Below, in pieces: positions 33,496-47,285 of a stretch of 64,000 nucleotides of DNA. The position numbers and the translations under genes are program-made. Within the stretch, counting starts at the first letter, position 1; every line of letters starts with the position of its first letter. The notes under the pieces were generated by a model. The model searched no databases. It was given only the letters and a program-made list of their open reading frames with translations, and was not told where the DNA came from. Origin of the DNA: Cinclus cinclus (lineage: Eukaryota; Chordata; Aves; Passeriformes; Cinclidae); NCBI RefSeq assembly GCF_963662255.1, contig NW_026912169.1, forward strand, positions 1-64,000. Direction: 5' to 3'.

Positions 33496-34874
33496 GGTGC
33501 CAGAAGGCAAGTTTCAGCAGGGCGTTCCGGGCGAGCTTAATGTGTAGCCGCAGTTGTTCTAGGCGAGATTGTAGCCGAGAAGCTTTCCGTCTCCATTCAC
33601 GAGACAAGAAAAGCAGAACGCAATGGTCTAGAGGGTTGAGAAGAAAAGTGCTCGTAGCGAGCTCGTTGCGGCAGAAGCGACAGCCAGGAGCAGCGTGCTC
33701 GGTGCGAGAAGTAGACGGCGCTTCGCCTCCTTGGGAAGGAAATCGCGTCTGGGCACGAACGCCAGCCAGCGAAGCTTCAGAACAGCAGGCTGTTCTGCTC
33801 AGCGTACGAGCCTGAAGTGAGTGGCAAGGGCTAAGGGGACAGTTCCAAGGCATCTAGCTTTCCTGCTAGCAATGCCATTTCTACCCTGCTGTGGAAAACA
33901 TTGTCCTTTGCCCTTCTGCTCCGAGAGGCACAGAGCACCTCGGCAGACGCAGTGCAGAGGGAAAGGACACAGTATCCGAGGGAGCGGGACGCCGCTTAGG
34001 CGGGCAAAGCAGAAAGGTGCCGCCCGGCACTGGCTTTGACTCCCTGAGCTTCCTTGCTAGGACAGCAGCTGCCGAAAGCTGGCAACTAGGCTGCCAGAGT
34101 GCAGAATGTAGGCGGTCTGGCACGCCTGCTTGCCGAAAGCCAGTATCAGCGAGACAGCGTGCTAGGCTCTGTTTCACAGCACCCTGGAGAACACGCCCTT
34201 GAAGAATGCCCTCACTGCTCCGCAAAAGCTCTGCCACAGCGAAGGTGGAAGAAGCAGCCTGTGGCCACGGGCAGAGCTGGTCAACAGCTGCGCCTAACTT
34301 TCCCAAGCTGCGAGAGCATTCTCAGCCGAGTTCTGCTTTGACAGAGCTATTGCTGAACTTTTGCAGTCCCGAAGGCTGCTGAAACCAAGGCTGTGTTCTG
34401 CCTCTTCATTCTTGCCTTCCTGTGCTCCAGCGAGAAGTGAAGCTCTGGCACGGCATTCAGCTTTGCCGCCTCTCTGCACGGAAAGCACTAGACAGAACTA
34501 GTGTGCTTCGTGCATGCTCTCTCCTCGCTTTTATGGTCACTGCTCTGCTTTTTGCTTGGCAGCGTTCCAAGGGTCCACGGCTTACCTCTTGCACAGCGAG
34601 AGGTGGCCGGCGAGGAATACTTGCTGGCTTAAGTCGTTCCATGCTCAAGGCATTCATCAGAGCAGCACAATGCGGGAAAAGAGGGGGGAACATTGCAGGA
34701 CAAATTTCTATGCTGGATCATGATTGTCTGCGAGACAGCTCTTCGCAGCGCGAGTATTTGGCCAGGCTGAAATCAGCGCCACGGGAAGCCAATCTGACAA
34801 GCGGAGTGCAACGAGCGCGGCGATATGGGGCCACTTGGCAGGTGGCCGAAGAAAGACGGCTGCCCCGCGAATGG
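33496..34874. repeat. Satellite unit 23
   Basis: Sites: 124C, 186C/GG, 249C, 266GC, 404C/406T, 492G/494A, 556T, 689C, 719A, 745C, 987A, 1087T. The combination 494A with 556T shows it is a mosaic. Confidence 0.95.
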
Positions 34875-36253
34875 GGTGCCAGAAGGCAAGTTTCAGCAGG
34901 GCGTTCCGGGCGAGCTTAATGTGTAGCCGCAGTTGTTCTAGGCGAGATTGTAGCCGAGAAGCTTTCCGTCTCCATTCACGAGACAAGAAAAGCAGAAAGC
35001 AATGGTCTAGAGGGTTGAGAAGAAAAGTGCTCGTAGCGAGCTCGTTGCGGCAGAAGCGACAGCCAGGAGCAGCGTGCTCGGTGCGAGAAGTAGACGGCGC
35101 TTCGCCTCCTTGGGAAGGAAATGGCGTCTGGGCACGAACGCCAGCCAGCGAAGCTTCAGAACAGCAGGCTGTTCTGCTCAGCGTACGAGCCTGAAGTGAG
35201 TGGCAAGGGCTAAGGGGACAGTTCCAAGGCATCTAGCTTTCCTGCTAGCAATGCCATTTCTACCCTGCTGTGGAAAACATTGTCCTTTGCCCTTCTGCTC
35301 CGAGAGGCACAGAGCACCTCGGCAGACGCAGTGCAGAGGGAAAGGACACAGTATCCGAGGGAGCGGGACGCCGCTTAGGCGGGCAAAGCAGAAAGGTGCC
35401 GCCCGGCACTGGCTTTGACTCCCTGAGCTGCCTTGCTAGGACAGCAGCTGCCGAAAGCTGGCAACTAGGCTGCCAGAGTGCAGAATGTAGGCGGTCTGGC
35501 ACGCCTGCTTGCCGAAAGCCAGTATCAGCGAGACAGCGTGCTAGGCTCTGTTTCACAGCACCTTGGAGAACACGCCCTTGAAGAATGCCCTCTCTGCTCC
35601 GCAAAAGCTCTGCCACAGCGAAGGTGGAAGAAGAAGCCTGTGGCCACGGGCAGAGCTGGTCAACAGCTGCGCCTAACTTTCCCAAGCTGCGAGAGCATTC
35701 TCAGCCGAGTTCTGCTTTGACAGAGCTATTGCTGAACTTTTGCAGTCCCGGAGGCTGCTGAAACCAAGGCTGTGTTCTGCCTCTTCATTCTTGCCTTCCT
35801 GTGCTCCAGCGAGAAGTGAAGCTCTGGCACGGCATTCAGCTTTGCCGCCTCTCTGCACGGGAAGCACTAGACAGAACTAGTGTGCTTCGTGCATGCTCTC
35901 TCCTCGCTTTTATGGTCACTGCTCTGCTTTTTGCTTGGCAGCGTTCCAAGGGTCCACGGCATACCTCTTGCACAGCGAGAGGTGGCCGGCGAGGAATACT
36001 TGCTGGCTTAAGTCGTTCCATGCTCAAGGCATTCATCAGAGCAGCACAATGCGGGAAAAGAGGGGGGAACATTGCAGGACAAATTTCTATGCTGGATCAT
36101 GATTGTCTGCGAGACAGCTCTTCGCAGCGCGAGTATTTGGCCAGGCTGAAATCAGCGCCACGGGAAGCCAATCTGACAAGCGGAGTGCAACGAGCGCGGC
36201 GATATGGGGCCACTTGGCAGGTGGCCGAAGAAAGACGGCTGCCCCGCGAATGG
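34875..36253. repeat. Satellite unit 24
   Basis: Sites: 186C/GG, 266GC, 404C/406T, 492G/494A, 556G, 689T, 760A, 987G. It is like unit 22 except that 404/406 is C,T, so a change of haplotype lies between offsets 406 and 492. Confidence 0.95.
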
Positions 36254-37632
36254 GGTGCCAGAAGGCAAGTTTCAGCAGGGCGTTCCGGGCGAGCTTAATG
36301 TGTAGCCGCAGTTGTTCTAGGCGAGATTGTAGCCGAGAAGCTTTCCGTCTCCATTCACGAGACAAGAAAAGCAGAAAGCAATGGTCTAGAGGGTTGAGAA
36401 GAAAAGTGCTCGTAGCGAGCTCGTTGCGGCAGAAGCGACAGCCAGGAGCAGCGTGCTCGGTGCGAGAAGTAGACGGCGCTTCGCCTCCTTGGGAAGGAAA
36501 TGGCGTCTGGGCACGAACGGCAGCCAGCGAAGCTTCAGAAGAGCAGGCTGTTCTGCTCAGCGTACGAGCCTGAAGTGAGTGGCAAGGGCTAAGGGGACAG
36601 TTCCAAGGCATCTAGCTTTCCTGCTAGCAATGCCATTTCTACCCTGCTGTGGAAAAAAATGTCCTTTGCCCTTCTGCTCCGAGAGGCACAGAGCACCTCG
36701 GCAGACGCAGTGCAGAGGGAAAGGACACAGTATCCGAGGGAGCGGGACGCCGCTTAGGCGGGCAAAGCAGAAAGGTGCCGCCCGGCACTGGCTTTGACTC
36801 CCTGAGCTGCCTTGCTAGGACAGCAGCTGCCGAAAGCTGGCAACTAGGCTGCCAGAGTGCAGAATGTAGGCGGTCTGGCACGCCTGCTTGCCGAAAGCCA
36901 GGATCAGCGAGACAGCGTGCTAGGCTCTGTTTCACAGCACCCTGGAGAACACGCACTTGAAGAATGCCGTCTCTGCTCCGCAAAAGCTCTGCCACAGCGA
37001 AGGTGGAAGAAGCAGCTTGTGGCCACGGGCAGAGCTGGTCAACAGCTGCGCCTAACTTTCCCAAGCTGCGAGAGCATTCTCAGCCGAGTTCTGCTTTGAC
37101 AGAGCTATTGCTGAACTTTTGCAGTCCCGGAGGCTGCTGAAACCAAGGCTGTGTTCTGCCTCTTCATTCTTGCCTTCCTGTGCTCCAGCGAGAAGTGAAG
37201 CTCTGGCACGGCATTCAGCTTTGCCGCCTCTCTGCACGGAAAGCACTAGACAGAACTAGTGTGCTTCGTGCATGCTCTCTCCTCGCTTTTATGGTCACTG
37301 CTCTGCTTTTTGCTTGGCAGCGTTCAAAGGGTCCACGGCATACCTCTTGCACAGCGAGAGGTGGCCGGCGAGGAATACTTGCTGGCTTAAGTCGTTCCAT
37401 GCTCAAGGCATTCATCAGAGCAGCACAATGCGGGAAAAGAGGGGGGAACATTGCAGGACAAATTTCTATGCTGGATCATGATTGTCTGCGAGACAGCTCT
37501 TCGCAGCGCGAGTATTTGGCCAGGCTGAAATCAGCGCCACGGGAAGCCAATCTGACAAGCGGAGTGCAACGAGCGCGGCGATATGGGGCCACTTGGCAGG
37601 TGGCCGAAGAAAGACGGCTGCCCCGCGAATGG
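36254..37632. repeat. Satellite unit 25
   Basis: Sites: 186C/GG, 266GG, 404A/406A, 492G/494A, 556G, 649G, 689C, 702A, 716G, 764T, 987A, and the first 1073A. G at 36541 breaks the left arm of the 9-bp inverted repeat. Confidence 0.95.
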
Positions 37633-39011
37633 GGTGCCAGAAGGCAAGTTTCAGCAGGGCGTTCCGGGCGAGCTTAATGTGTAGCCGCAGTTGTTCTAGG
37701 CGAGATTGTAGCCGAGAAGCTTTCCGTCTCCATTCACGAGACAAGAAAAGCAGAAAGCAATGGTCTAGAGGGTTGAGAAGAAAAGTGCTCGTAGCGAGCT
37801 CGTTGCGGCAGAAGCGAAAGCCAGGAGCAGCGTGCTCGCTGCGAGAAGTAGACGGCGCTTCGCCTCCTTGGGAAGGAAATGGCGTCTGGGCACGAACGGC
37901 AGCCAGCGAAGCTTCAGAACAGCAGGCTGTTCTGCTCAGCGTACGAGCCTGAAGTGAGTGGCAAGGGCTAAGGGGACAGTTCCAAGGCATCTAGCTTTCC
38001 TGCTAGCAATGCCATTTCTACCCTGCTGTGGAAAACATTGTCCTTTGCCCTTCTGCTCCGAGAGGCACAGAGCACCTCGGCAGACGCAGTGCAGAGGGAA
38101 AGGACACAGTATCCGAGGGAGCGTGGCGCCGCTTAGGCGGGCAAAGCAGAAAGGTGCCGCCCGGCACTGGCTTTGACTCCCTGAGCTTCCTTGCTAGGAC
38201 AGCAGCTGCCGAAAGCTGGCAACTAGGCTGCCAGAGTGCAGAATGTAGGCGGTCTGGCACGCCTGCTTGCCGAAAGCCAGTATCAGCGAGACAGCGTGCT
38301 AGGCTCTGTTTCACAGCACCCTGGAGAACACGCCCTTGAAGAATGCCCTCTCTGCTCCGCAAAAGCTCTGCCACAGTGAAGGTGGAAGAAGCAGCCTGTG
38401 GCCACGGGCAGAGCTGGTCAACAGCTGCGCCTAACTTTCCCAAGCTGCGAGAGCATTCTCAGCCGAGTTCTGCTTTGACAGAGCTATTGCTGAACTTTTG
38501 CAGTCCCGGAGGCTGCTGAAACCAAGGCTGTGTTCTGCCTCTTCATTCTTGCCTTCCTGTGCTCCAGCGAGAAGTGAAGCTCTGGCACGGCATTCAGCTT
38601 TGCCGCCTCTCTGCACGGGAAGCACTAGACAGAACTAGTGTGCTTCGTGCATGCTCTCTCCTCGCTTTTATGGTCACTGCTCTGCTTTTTGCTTGGCAGC
38701 GTTCAAAGGGTCCACGGCATACCTCTTGCACAGCGAGAGGTGGCCGGCGAGGAATACTTGCTGGCTTAAGTCGTTCCATGCTCAAGGCATTCATCAGAGC
38801 AGCACAATGCGGGAAAAGAGGGGGGAACATTGCAGGACAAATTTCTATGCTGGATCATGATTGTCTGCGAGACAGCTCTTCGCAGCGCGAGTATTTGGCC
38901 AGGCTGAAATCAGCGCCACGGGAAGCCAATCTGACAAGCGGAGTGCAACGAGCGCGGCGATATGGGGCCACTTGGCAGGTGGCCGAAGAAAGACGGCTGC
39001 CCCGCGAATGG
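37633..39011. repeat. Satellite unit 26
   Basis: Sites: 186A/GC, 266GG, 404C/406T, 492T/494G, 556T, 689C, 745T, 987G, 1073A. Confidence 0.95.
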
Positions 39012-40390
39012 GGTGCCAGAAGGCAAGTTTCAGCAGGCCGTTCCGGGCGAGCTTAATGTGTAGCCGCAGTTGTTCTAGGCGAGATTGTAGCCGAGAAGCT
39101 TTCCGTCTCCATTCACGAGACAAGAAAAGCAGAAAGCAATGGTCTAGAGGGTTGTGAAGAAAAGTTCTCGTAGCGAGCTCGTTGCGGCAGAAGCGAAAGC
39201 CAGGAGCAGCGTGCTCACTGCGAGAAGTAGACGGCGCTTCGCCTCCTTGGGAAGGAAATGGCGTCTGGGCACGAACGGCAGCCAGCGAAGCTTCAGAACA
39301 GCAGGCTGTTCTGCTCAGCGTACGAGCCTGAAGTGAGTGGCAAGGGCTAAGGGGACAGTTCCAAGGCATCTAGCTTTCCTGCTAGCAATGCCATTTCTAC
39401 CCTGCTGTGGAAAACATTGTCCTTTGCCCTTCTGCTCCGAGAGGCACAGAGCACCTCGGTAGACGCAGTGCAGAGGGAAAGGACACAGTATCCGAGGGAG
39501 CGTGGCGCCGCTTAGGCGGGCAAAGCAGAAAGGTGCCGCCCGGCACTGGCTTTGACTCCCTGAGCTTCCTTGCTAGGACAGCAGCTGCCGAAAGCTGGCA
39601 ACTAGGCTGCCAGAGTGCAGAATGTAGGCGGTCTGGCACGCCTGCTTGCCGAAAGCCAGTATCAGCGAGACAGCGTGCTAGGCTCTGTTTCACAGCACCT
39701 TGGAGAACACGCCCTTGAAGAATGCCCTCTCTGCTCCGCAAAAGCTCTGCCACAGCGAAGGTGGAAGAAGCAGCCTGTGGCCACGGGCAGAGCTGGTCAA
39801 CAGCTGCGCCTAACTTTCCCAAGCTGCGAGAGCATTCTCAGCCGAGTTCTGCTTTGACAGAGCTATTGCTGAACTTTTGCAGTCCCGGAGGCTGCTGAAA
39901 CCAAGGCTGTGTTCTGCCTCTTCATTCTTGCCTTCCTGTGCTCCAGCGAGAAGTGAAGCTCTGGCACGGCATTCAGCTTTGCCGCCTCTCTGCACGGGAA
40001 GCACTAGACAGAACTAGTGTGCTTCGTGCATGCTCTCTCCTCGCTTTTATGGTCACTGCTCTGCTTTTTGCTTGGCAGCGTTCCAAGGGTCCACGGCATA
40101 CCTCTTGCACAGCGAGAGGTGGCCGGCGAGGAATACTTGCTGGCTTAAGTCGTTCCATGCTCAAGGCATTCATCAGAGCAGCACAATGCGGGAAAAGAGG
40201 GGGGAACATTGCAGGACAAATTTCTATGCTGGATCATGATTGTCTGCGAGACAGCTCTTCGCAGCGCGAGTATTTGGCCAGGCTGAAATCAGCGCCACGG
40301 GAAGCCAATCTGACAAGCGGAGTGCAACGAGCGCGGCGATATGGGGCCACTTGGCAGGTGGCCGAAGAAAGACGGCTGCCCCGCGAATGG
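39012..40390. repeat. Satellite unit 27
   Basis: Sites: 27C, 144T/155T, 186A/AC, 266GG, 449T, 556T, 689T, 760C, 987G, 1073C. It is like units 2 and 5 but without 760A. Confidence 0.95.
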
Positions 40391-41769
40391 GGTGCCAGAA
40401 GGCAAGTTTCAGCAGGGCGTTCCGGGCGAGCTTAATGTGTAGCCGCAGTTGTTCTAGGCGAGATTGTAGCCGAGAAGCTTTCCGTCTCCATTCACGAGAC
40501 AAGAAAAGCAGAAAGCAATGGTCTAGAGGGTTGAGAAGAAAAGTGCTCGTAGCGAGCTCGTTGCGGCAGAAGCGACAGCCAGGAGCAGCGTGCTCGGTGC
40601 GAGAAGTAGACGGCGCTTCGCCTCCTTGGGAAGGAAATGGCGTCTGGGCACGAACGCCAGCCAGCGAAGCTTCAGAACAGCAGGCTGTTCTGCTCAGCGT
40701 ACGAGCCTGAAGTGAGTGGCAAGGGCTAAGGGGACAGTTCCAAGGCATCTAGCTTTCCTGCTAGCAATGCCATTTCTACCCTGCTGTGGAAAAAAATGTC
40801 CTTTGCCCTTCTGCTCCGAGAGGCACAGAGCACCTCGGCAGACGCAGTGCAGAGGGAAAGGACACAGTATCCGAGGGAGCGGGACGCCGCTTAGGCGGGC
40901 AAAGCAGAAAGGTGCCGCCCGGCACTGGCTTTGACTCCCTGAGCTGCCTTGCTAGGACAGCAGCTGCCGAAAGCTGGCAACTAGGCTGCCAGAGTGCAGA
41001 ATGTAGGCGGTCTGGCACGCCTGCTTGCCGAAAGCCAGTATCAGCGAGACAGCGTGCTAGGCTCTGTTTCACAGCACCCTGGAGAACACGCACTTGAAGA
41101 ATGCCGTCTCTGCTCCGCAAAAGCTCTGCCACAGCGAAGGTGGAAGAAGCAGCCTGTGGCCACGGGCAGAGCTGGTCAACAGCTGCGCCTAACTTTCCCA
41201 AGCTGCGAGAGCATTCTCAGCCGAGTTCTGCTTTGACAGAGCTATTGCTGAACTTTTGCAGTCCCGGAGGCTGCTGAAACCAAGGCTGTGTTCTGCCTCT
41301 TCATTCTTGCCTTCCTGTGCTCCAGCGAGAAGTGAAGCTCTGGCACGGCATTCAGCTTTGCCGCCTCTCTGCACGGGAAGCACTAGACAGAACTAGTGTG
41401 CTTCGTGCATGCTCTCTCCTCGCTTTTATGGTCACTGCTCTGCTTTTTGCTTGGCAGCGTTCCAAGGGTCCACGGCATACCTCTTGCACAGCGAGAGGTG
41501 GCCGGCGAGGAATACTTGCTGGCTTAAGTCGTTCCATGCTCAAGGCATTCATCAGAGCAGCACAATGCGGGAAAAGAGGGGGGAACATTGCAGGACAAAT
41601 TTCTATGCTGGATCATGATTGTCTGCGAGACAGCTCTTCGCAGCGCGAGTATTTGGCCAGGCTGAAATCAGCGCCACGGGAAGCCAATCTGACAAGCGGA
41701 GTGCAACGAGCGCGGCGATATGGGGCCACTTGGCAGGTGGCCGAAGAAAGACGGCTGCCCCGCGAATGG
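40391..41769. repeat. Satellite unit 28
   Basis: Sites: 186C/GG, 266GC, 404A/406A, 492G/494A, 556G, 689C, 702A, 716G, 987G, 1073C. It is close to unit 25. It is the last unit with 186C/GG before unit 34. Confidence 0.95.
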
Positions 41770-43148
41770 GGTGCCAGAAGGCAAGTTTCAGCAGGGCGTT
41801 CCGGGCGAGCTTAATGTGTAGCCGCAGTTGTTCTAGGCGAGATTGTAGCCGAGAAGCTTTCCGTCTCCATTCACGAGACAAGAAAAGCAGAAAGCAATGG
41901 TCTAGAGGGTTGTGAAGAAAAGTGCTCGTAGCGAGCTCGTTGCGGCAGAAGCGAAAGCCAGGAGCAGCGTGCTCACTGCGAGAAGTAGACGGCGCTTCGC
42001 CTCCTTGGGAAGGAAATGGCGTCTGGGCACGAACGCCAGCCAGCGAAGCTTCAGAACAGCAGGCTGTTCTGCTCAGCGTACGAGCCTGAAGTGAGTGGCA
42101 AGGGCTAAGGGGACAGTTCCAAGGCATCTAGCTTTCCTGCTAGCAATGCCATTTCTACCCTGCTGTGGAAAACATTGTCCTTTGCCCTTCTGCTCCGAGA
42201 GGCACAGAGCACCTCGGTAGACGCAGTGCAGAGGGAAAGGACACAGTATCCGAGGGAGCGTGGCGCCGCTTAGGCGGGCAAAGCAGAAAGGTGCCGCCCG
42301 GCACTGGCTTTGACTCCCTGAGCTGCCTTGCTAGGACAGCAGCTGCCGAAAGCTGGCAACTAGGCTGCCAGAGTGCAGAATGTAGGCGGTCTGGCACGCC
42401 TGCTTGCCGAAAGCCAGGATCAGCGAGACAGCGTGCTAGGCTCTGTTTCACAGCACCCTGGAGAACACGCCCTTGAAGAATGCCCTCTCTGCTCCGCAAA
42501 AGCTCTGCCACAGCGAAGGTGGAAGAAGAAGCCTGTGGCCACGGGCAGAGCTGGTCAACAGCTGCGCCTAACTTTCCCAAGCTGCGAGAGCATTCTCAGC
42601 CGAGTTCTGCTTTGACAGAGCTATTGCTGAACTTTTGCAGTCCCGGAGGCTGCTGAAACCAAGGCTGTGTTCTGCCTCTTCATTCTTGCCTTCCTGTGCT
42701 CCAGCGAGAAGTGAAGCTCTGGCACGGCATTCAGCTTTGCCGCCTCTCTGCACGGGAAGCACTAGACAGAACTAGTGTGCTTCGTGCATGCTCTCTCCTC
42801 GCTTTTATGGTCACTGCTCTGCTTTTTGCTTGGCAGCGTTCCAAGGGTCCACGGCATACCTCTTGCACAGCGAGAGGTGGCCGGCGAGGAATACTTGCTG
42901 GCTTAAGTCGTTCCATGCTCAAGGCATTCATCAGAGCAGCACAATGCGGGAAAAGAGGGGGGAACATTGCAGGACAAATTTCTATGCTGGATCATGATTG
43001 TCTGCGAGACAGCTCTTCGCAGCGCGAGTATTTGGCCAGGCTGAAATCAGCGCCACGGGAAGCCAATCTGACAAGCGGAGTGCAACGAGCGCGGCGATAT
43101 GGGGCCACTTGGCAGGTGGCCGAAGAAAGACGGCTGCCCCGCGAATGG
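41770..43148. repeat. Satellite unit 29
   Basis: Site 144 is T but 155 stays G, so the usual pair is split. Others: 186A/AC, 266GC, 404C/406T, 449T, 556G, 649G, 689C, 760A, 987G. Confidence 0.95.
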
Positions 43149-44527
43149 GGTGCCAGAAGGCAAGTTTCAGCAGGGCGTTCCGGGCGAGCTTAATGTGTAG
43201 CCGCAGTTGTTCTAGGCGAGATTGTAGCCGAGAAGCTTTCCGTCTCCATTCACGAGACAAGAAAAGCAGAACGCAATGGTCTAGAGGGTTGAGAAGAAAA
43301 GTGCTCGTAGCGAGCTCGTTGCGGCAGAAGCGAAAGCCAGGAGCAGCGTGCTCGCTGCGAGAAGTAGACGGCGCTTCGCCTCCTTGGGAAGGAAATGGCG
43401 TCTGGGCACGAACGGCAGCCAGCGAAGCTTCAGAACAGCAGGCTGTTCTGCTCAGCGTACGAGCCTGAAGTGAGTGGCAAGGGCTAAGGGGACAGTTCCA
43501 AGGCATCTAGCTTTCCTGCTAGCAATGCCATTTCTACCCTGCTGTGGAAAACATTGTCCTTTGCCCTTCTGCTCCGAGAGGCACAGAGCACCTCGGCAGA
43601 CGCAGTGCAGAGGGAAAGGACACAGTATCCGAGGGAGCGTGGCGCCGCTTAGGCGGGCAAAGCAGAAAGGTGCCGCCCGGCACTGGCTTTGACTCCCTGA
43701 GCTGCCTTGCTAGGACAGCAGCTGCCGAAAGCTGGCAACTAGGCTGCCAGAGTGCAGAATGTAGGCGGTCTGGCACGCCTGCTTGCCGAAAGCCAGTATC
43801 AGCGAGACAGCGTGCTAGGCTCTGTTTCACAGCACCCTGGAGAACACGCACTTGAAGAATGCCCTCTCTGCTCCGCAAAAGCTCTGCCACAGCGAAGGTG
43901 GAAGAAGCAGCCTGTGGCCACGGGCAGAGCTGGTCAACAGCTGCGCCTAACTTTCCCAAGCTGCGAGAGCATTCTCAGCCGAGTTCTGCTTTGACAGAGC
44001 TATTGCTGAACTTTTGCAGTCCCGGAGGCTGCTGAAACCAAGGCTGTGTTCTGCCTCTTCATTCTTGCCTTCCTGTGCTCCAGCGAGAAGTGAAGCTCTG
44101 GCACGGCATTCAGCTTTGCCGCCTCTCTGCACGGAAAGCACTAGACAGAACTAGTGTGCTTCGTGCATGCTCTCTCCTCGCTTTTATGGTCACTGCTCTG
44201 CTTTTTGCTTGGCAGCGTTCAAAGGGTCCACGGCATACCTCTTGCACAGCGAGAGGTGGCCGGCGAGGAATACTTGCTGGCTTAAGTCGTTCCATGCTCA
44301 AGGCATTCATCAGAGCAGCACAATGCGGGAAAAGAGGGGGGAACATTGCAGGACAAATTTCTATGCTGGATCATGATTGTCTGCGAGACAGCTCTTCGCA
44401 GCGCGAGTATTTGGCCAGGCTGAAATCAGCGCCACGGGAAGCCAATCTGACAAGCGGAGTGCAACGAGCGCGGCGATATGGGGCCACTTGGCAGGTGGCC
44501 GAAGAAAGACGGCTGCCCCGCGAATGG
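43149..44527. repeat. Satellite unit 30
   Basis: Sites: 124C, 186A/GC, 266GG, 404C/406T, 556G, 689C, 702A, 987A, 1073A. Its left and core parts resemble unit 19. Confidence 0.95.
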
Positions 44528-45906
44528 GGTGCCAGAAGGCAAGTTTCAGCAGGGCGTTCCGGGCGAGCTTAATGTGTAGCCGCAGTTGTTCTAGGCGAGA
44601 TTGTAGCCGAGAAGCTTTCCGTCTCCATTCACGAGACAAGAAAAGCAGAACGCAATGGTCTAGAGGGTTGAGAAGAAAAGTGCTCGTAGCGAGCTCGTTG
44701 CGGCAGAAGCGAAAGCCAGGAGCAGCGTGCTCGCTGCGAGAAGTAGACGGCGCTTCGCCTCCTTGGGAAGGAAATGGCGTCTGGGCACGAACGGCAGCCA
44801 GCGAAGCTTCAGAACAGCAGGCTGTTCTGCTCAGCGTACGAGCCTGAAGTGAGTGGCAAGGGCTAAGGGGACAGTTCCAAGGCATCTAGCTTTCCTGCTA
44901 GCAATGCCATTTCTACCCTGCTGTGGAAAACATTGTCCTTTGCCCTTCTGCTCCGAGAGGCACAGAGCACCTCGGCAGACGCAGTGCAGAGGGAAAGGAC
45001 ACAGTATCCGAGGGAGCGTGGCGCCGCTTAGGCGGGCAAAGCAGAAAGGTGCCGCCCGGCACTGGCTTTGACTCCCTGAGCTTCCTTGCTAGGACAGCAG
45101 CTGCCGAAAGCTGGCAACTAGGCTGCCAGAGTGCAGAATGTAGGCGGTCTGGCACGCCTGCTTGCCGAAAGCCAGTATCAGCGAGACAGCGTGCTAGGCT
45201 CTGTTTCACAGCACCCTGGAGAACACGCCCTTGAAGAATGCCGTCTCTGCTCCGCAAAAGCTCTGCCACAGTGAAGGTGGAAGAAGCAGCCTGTGGCCAC
45301 GGGCAGAGCTGGTCAACAGCTGCGCCTAACTTTCCCAAGCTGCGAGAGCATTCTCAGCCGAGTTCTGCTTTGACAGAGCTATTGCTGAACTTTTGCAGTC
45401 CCGGAGGCTGCTGAAACCAAGGCTGTGTTCTGCCTCTTCATTCTTGCCTTCCTGTGCTCCAGCGAGAAGTGAAGCTCTGGCACGGCATTCAGCTTTGCCG
45501 CCTCTCTGCATGGGAAGCACTAGACAGAACTAGTGTGCTTCGTGCATGCTCTCTCCTCGCTTTTATGGTCACTGCTCTGCTTTTTGCTTGGCAGCGTTCA
45601 AAGGGTCCACGGCATACCTCTTGCACAGCGAGAGGTGGCCGGCGAGGAATACTTGCTGGCTTAAGTCGTTCCATGCTCAAGGCATTCATCAGAGCAGCAC
45701 AATGCGGGAAAAGAGGGGGGAACATTGCAGGACAAATTTCTATGCTGGATCATGATTGTCTGCGAGACAGCTCTTCGCAGCGCGAGTATTTGGCCAGGCT
45801 GAAATCAGCGCCACGGGAAGCCAATCTGACAAGCGGAGTGCAACGAGCGCGGCGATATGGGGCCACTTGGCAGGTGGCCGAAGAAAGACGGCTGCCCCGC
45901 GAATGG
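44528..45906. repeat. Satellite unit 31
   Basis: Sites: 124C, 186A/GC, 266GG, 556T, 689C, 716G, 745T, 987G, 1073A. A private CG to TG change is at 45511. Confidence 0.95.
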
Positions 45907-47285
45907 GGTGCCAGAAGGCAAGTTTCAGCAGGGCGTTCCGGGCGAGCTTAATGTGTAGCCGCAGTTGTTCTAGGCGAGATTGTAGCCGAGAAGCTTTCCG
46001 TCTCCATTCACGAGACAAGAAAAGCAGAAAGCAATGGTCTAGAGGGTTGTGAAGAAAAGTTCTCGTAGCGAGCTCGTTGCGGCAGAAGCGAAAGCCAGGA
46101 GCAGCGTGCTCACTGCGAGAAGTAGACGGCGCTTCGCCTCCTTGGGAAGGAAATGGCGTCTGGGCACGAACGGCAGCCAGCGAAGCTTCAGAACAGCAGG
46201 CTGTTCTGCTCAGCGTACGAGCCTGAAGTGAGTGGCAAGGGCTAAGGGGACAGTTCCAAGGCATCTAGCTTTCCTGCTAGCAATGCCATTTCTACCCTGC
46301 TGTGGAAAACATTGTCCTTTGCCCTTCTGCTCCGAGAGGCACAGAGCACCTCGGCAGACGCAGTGCAGAGGGAAAGGACACAGTATCCGAGGGAGCGTGG
46401 CGCCGCTTAGGCGGGCAAAGCAGAAAGGTGCCGCCCGGCACTGGCTTTGACTCCCTGAGCTTCCTTGCTAGGACAGCAGCTGCCGAAAGCTGGCAACTAG
46501 GCTGCCAGAGTGCAGAATGTAGGCGGTCTGGCACGCCTGCTTGCCGAAAGCCAGGATCAGCGAGACAGCGTGCTAGGCTCTGTTTCACAGCACCCTGGAG
46601 AACACGCCCTTGAAGAATGCCGTCTCTGCTCCGCAAAAGCTCTGCCACAGTGAAGGTGGAAGAAGCAGCCTGTGGCCACGGGCAGAGCTGGTCAACAGCT
46701 GCGCCTAACTTTCCCAAGCTGCGAGAGCATTCTCAGCCGAGTTCTGCTTTGACAGAGCTATTGCTGAACTTTTGCAGTCCCGGAGGCTGCTGAAACCAAG
46801 GCTGTGTTCTGCCTCTTCATTCTTGCCTTCCTGTGCTCCAGCGAGAAGTGAAGCTCTGGCACGGCATTCAGCTTTGCCGCCTCTCTGCACGGGAAGCACT
46901 AGACAGAACTAGTGTGCTTCGTGCATGCTCTCTCCTCGCTTTTATGGTCACTGCTCTGCTTTTTGCTTGGCAGCGTTCAAAGGGTCCACGGCATACCTCT
47001 TGCACAGCGAGAGGTGGCCGGCGAGGAATACTTGCTGGCTTAAGTCGTTCCATGCTCAAGGCATTCATCAGAGCAGCACAATGCGGGAAAAGAGGGGGGA
47101 ACATTGCAGGACAAATTTCTATGCTGGATCATGATTGTCTGCGAGACAGCTCTTCGCAGCGCGAGTATTTGGCCAGGCTGAAATCAGCGCCACGGGAAGC
47201 CAATCTGACAAGCGGAGTGCAACGAGCGCGGCGATATGGGGCCACTTGGCAGGTGGCCGAAGAAAGACGGCTGCCCCGCGAATGG
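45907..47285. repeat. Satellite unit 32
   Basis: Sites: 144T/155T, 186A/AC, 266GG, 449C, 556T, 649G, 689C, 716G, 745T, 987G, 1073A. Its right part matches unit 31. Confidence 0.95.
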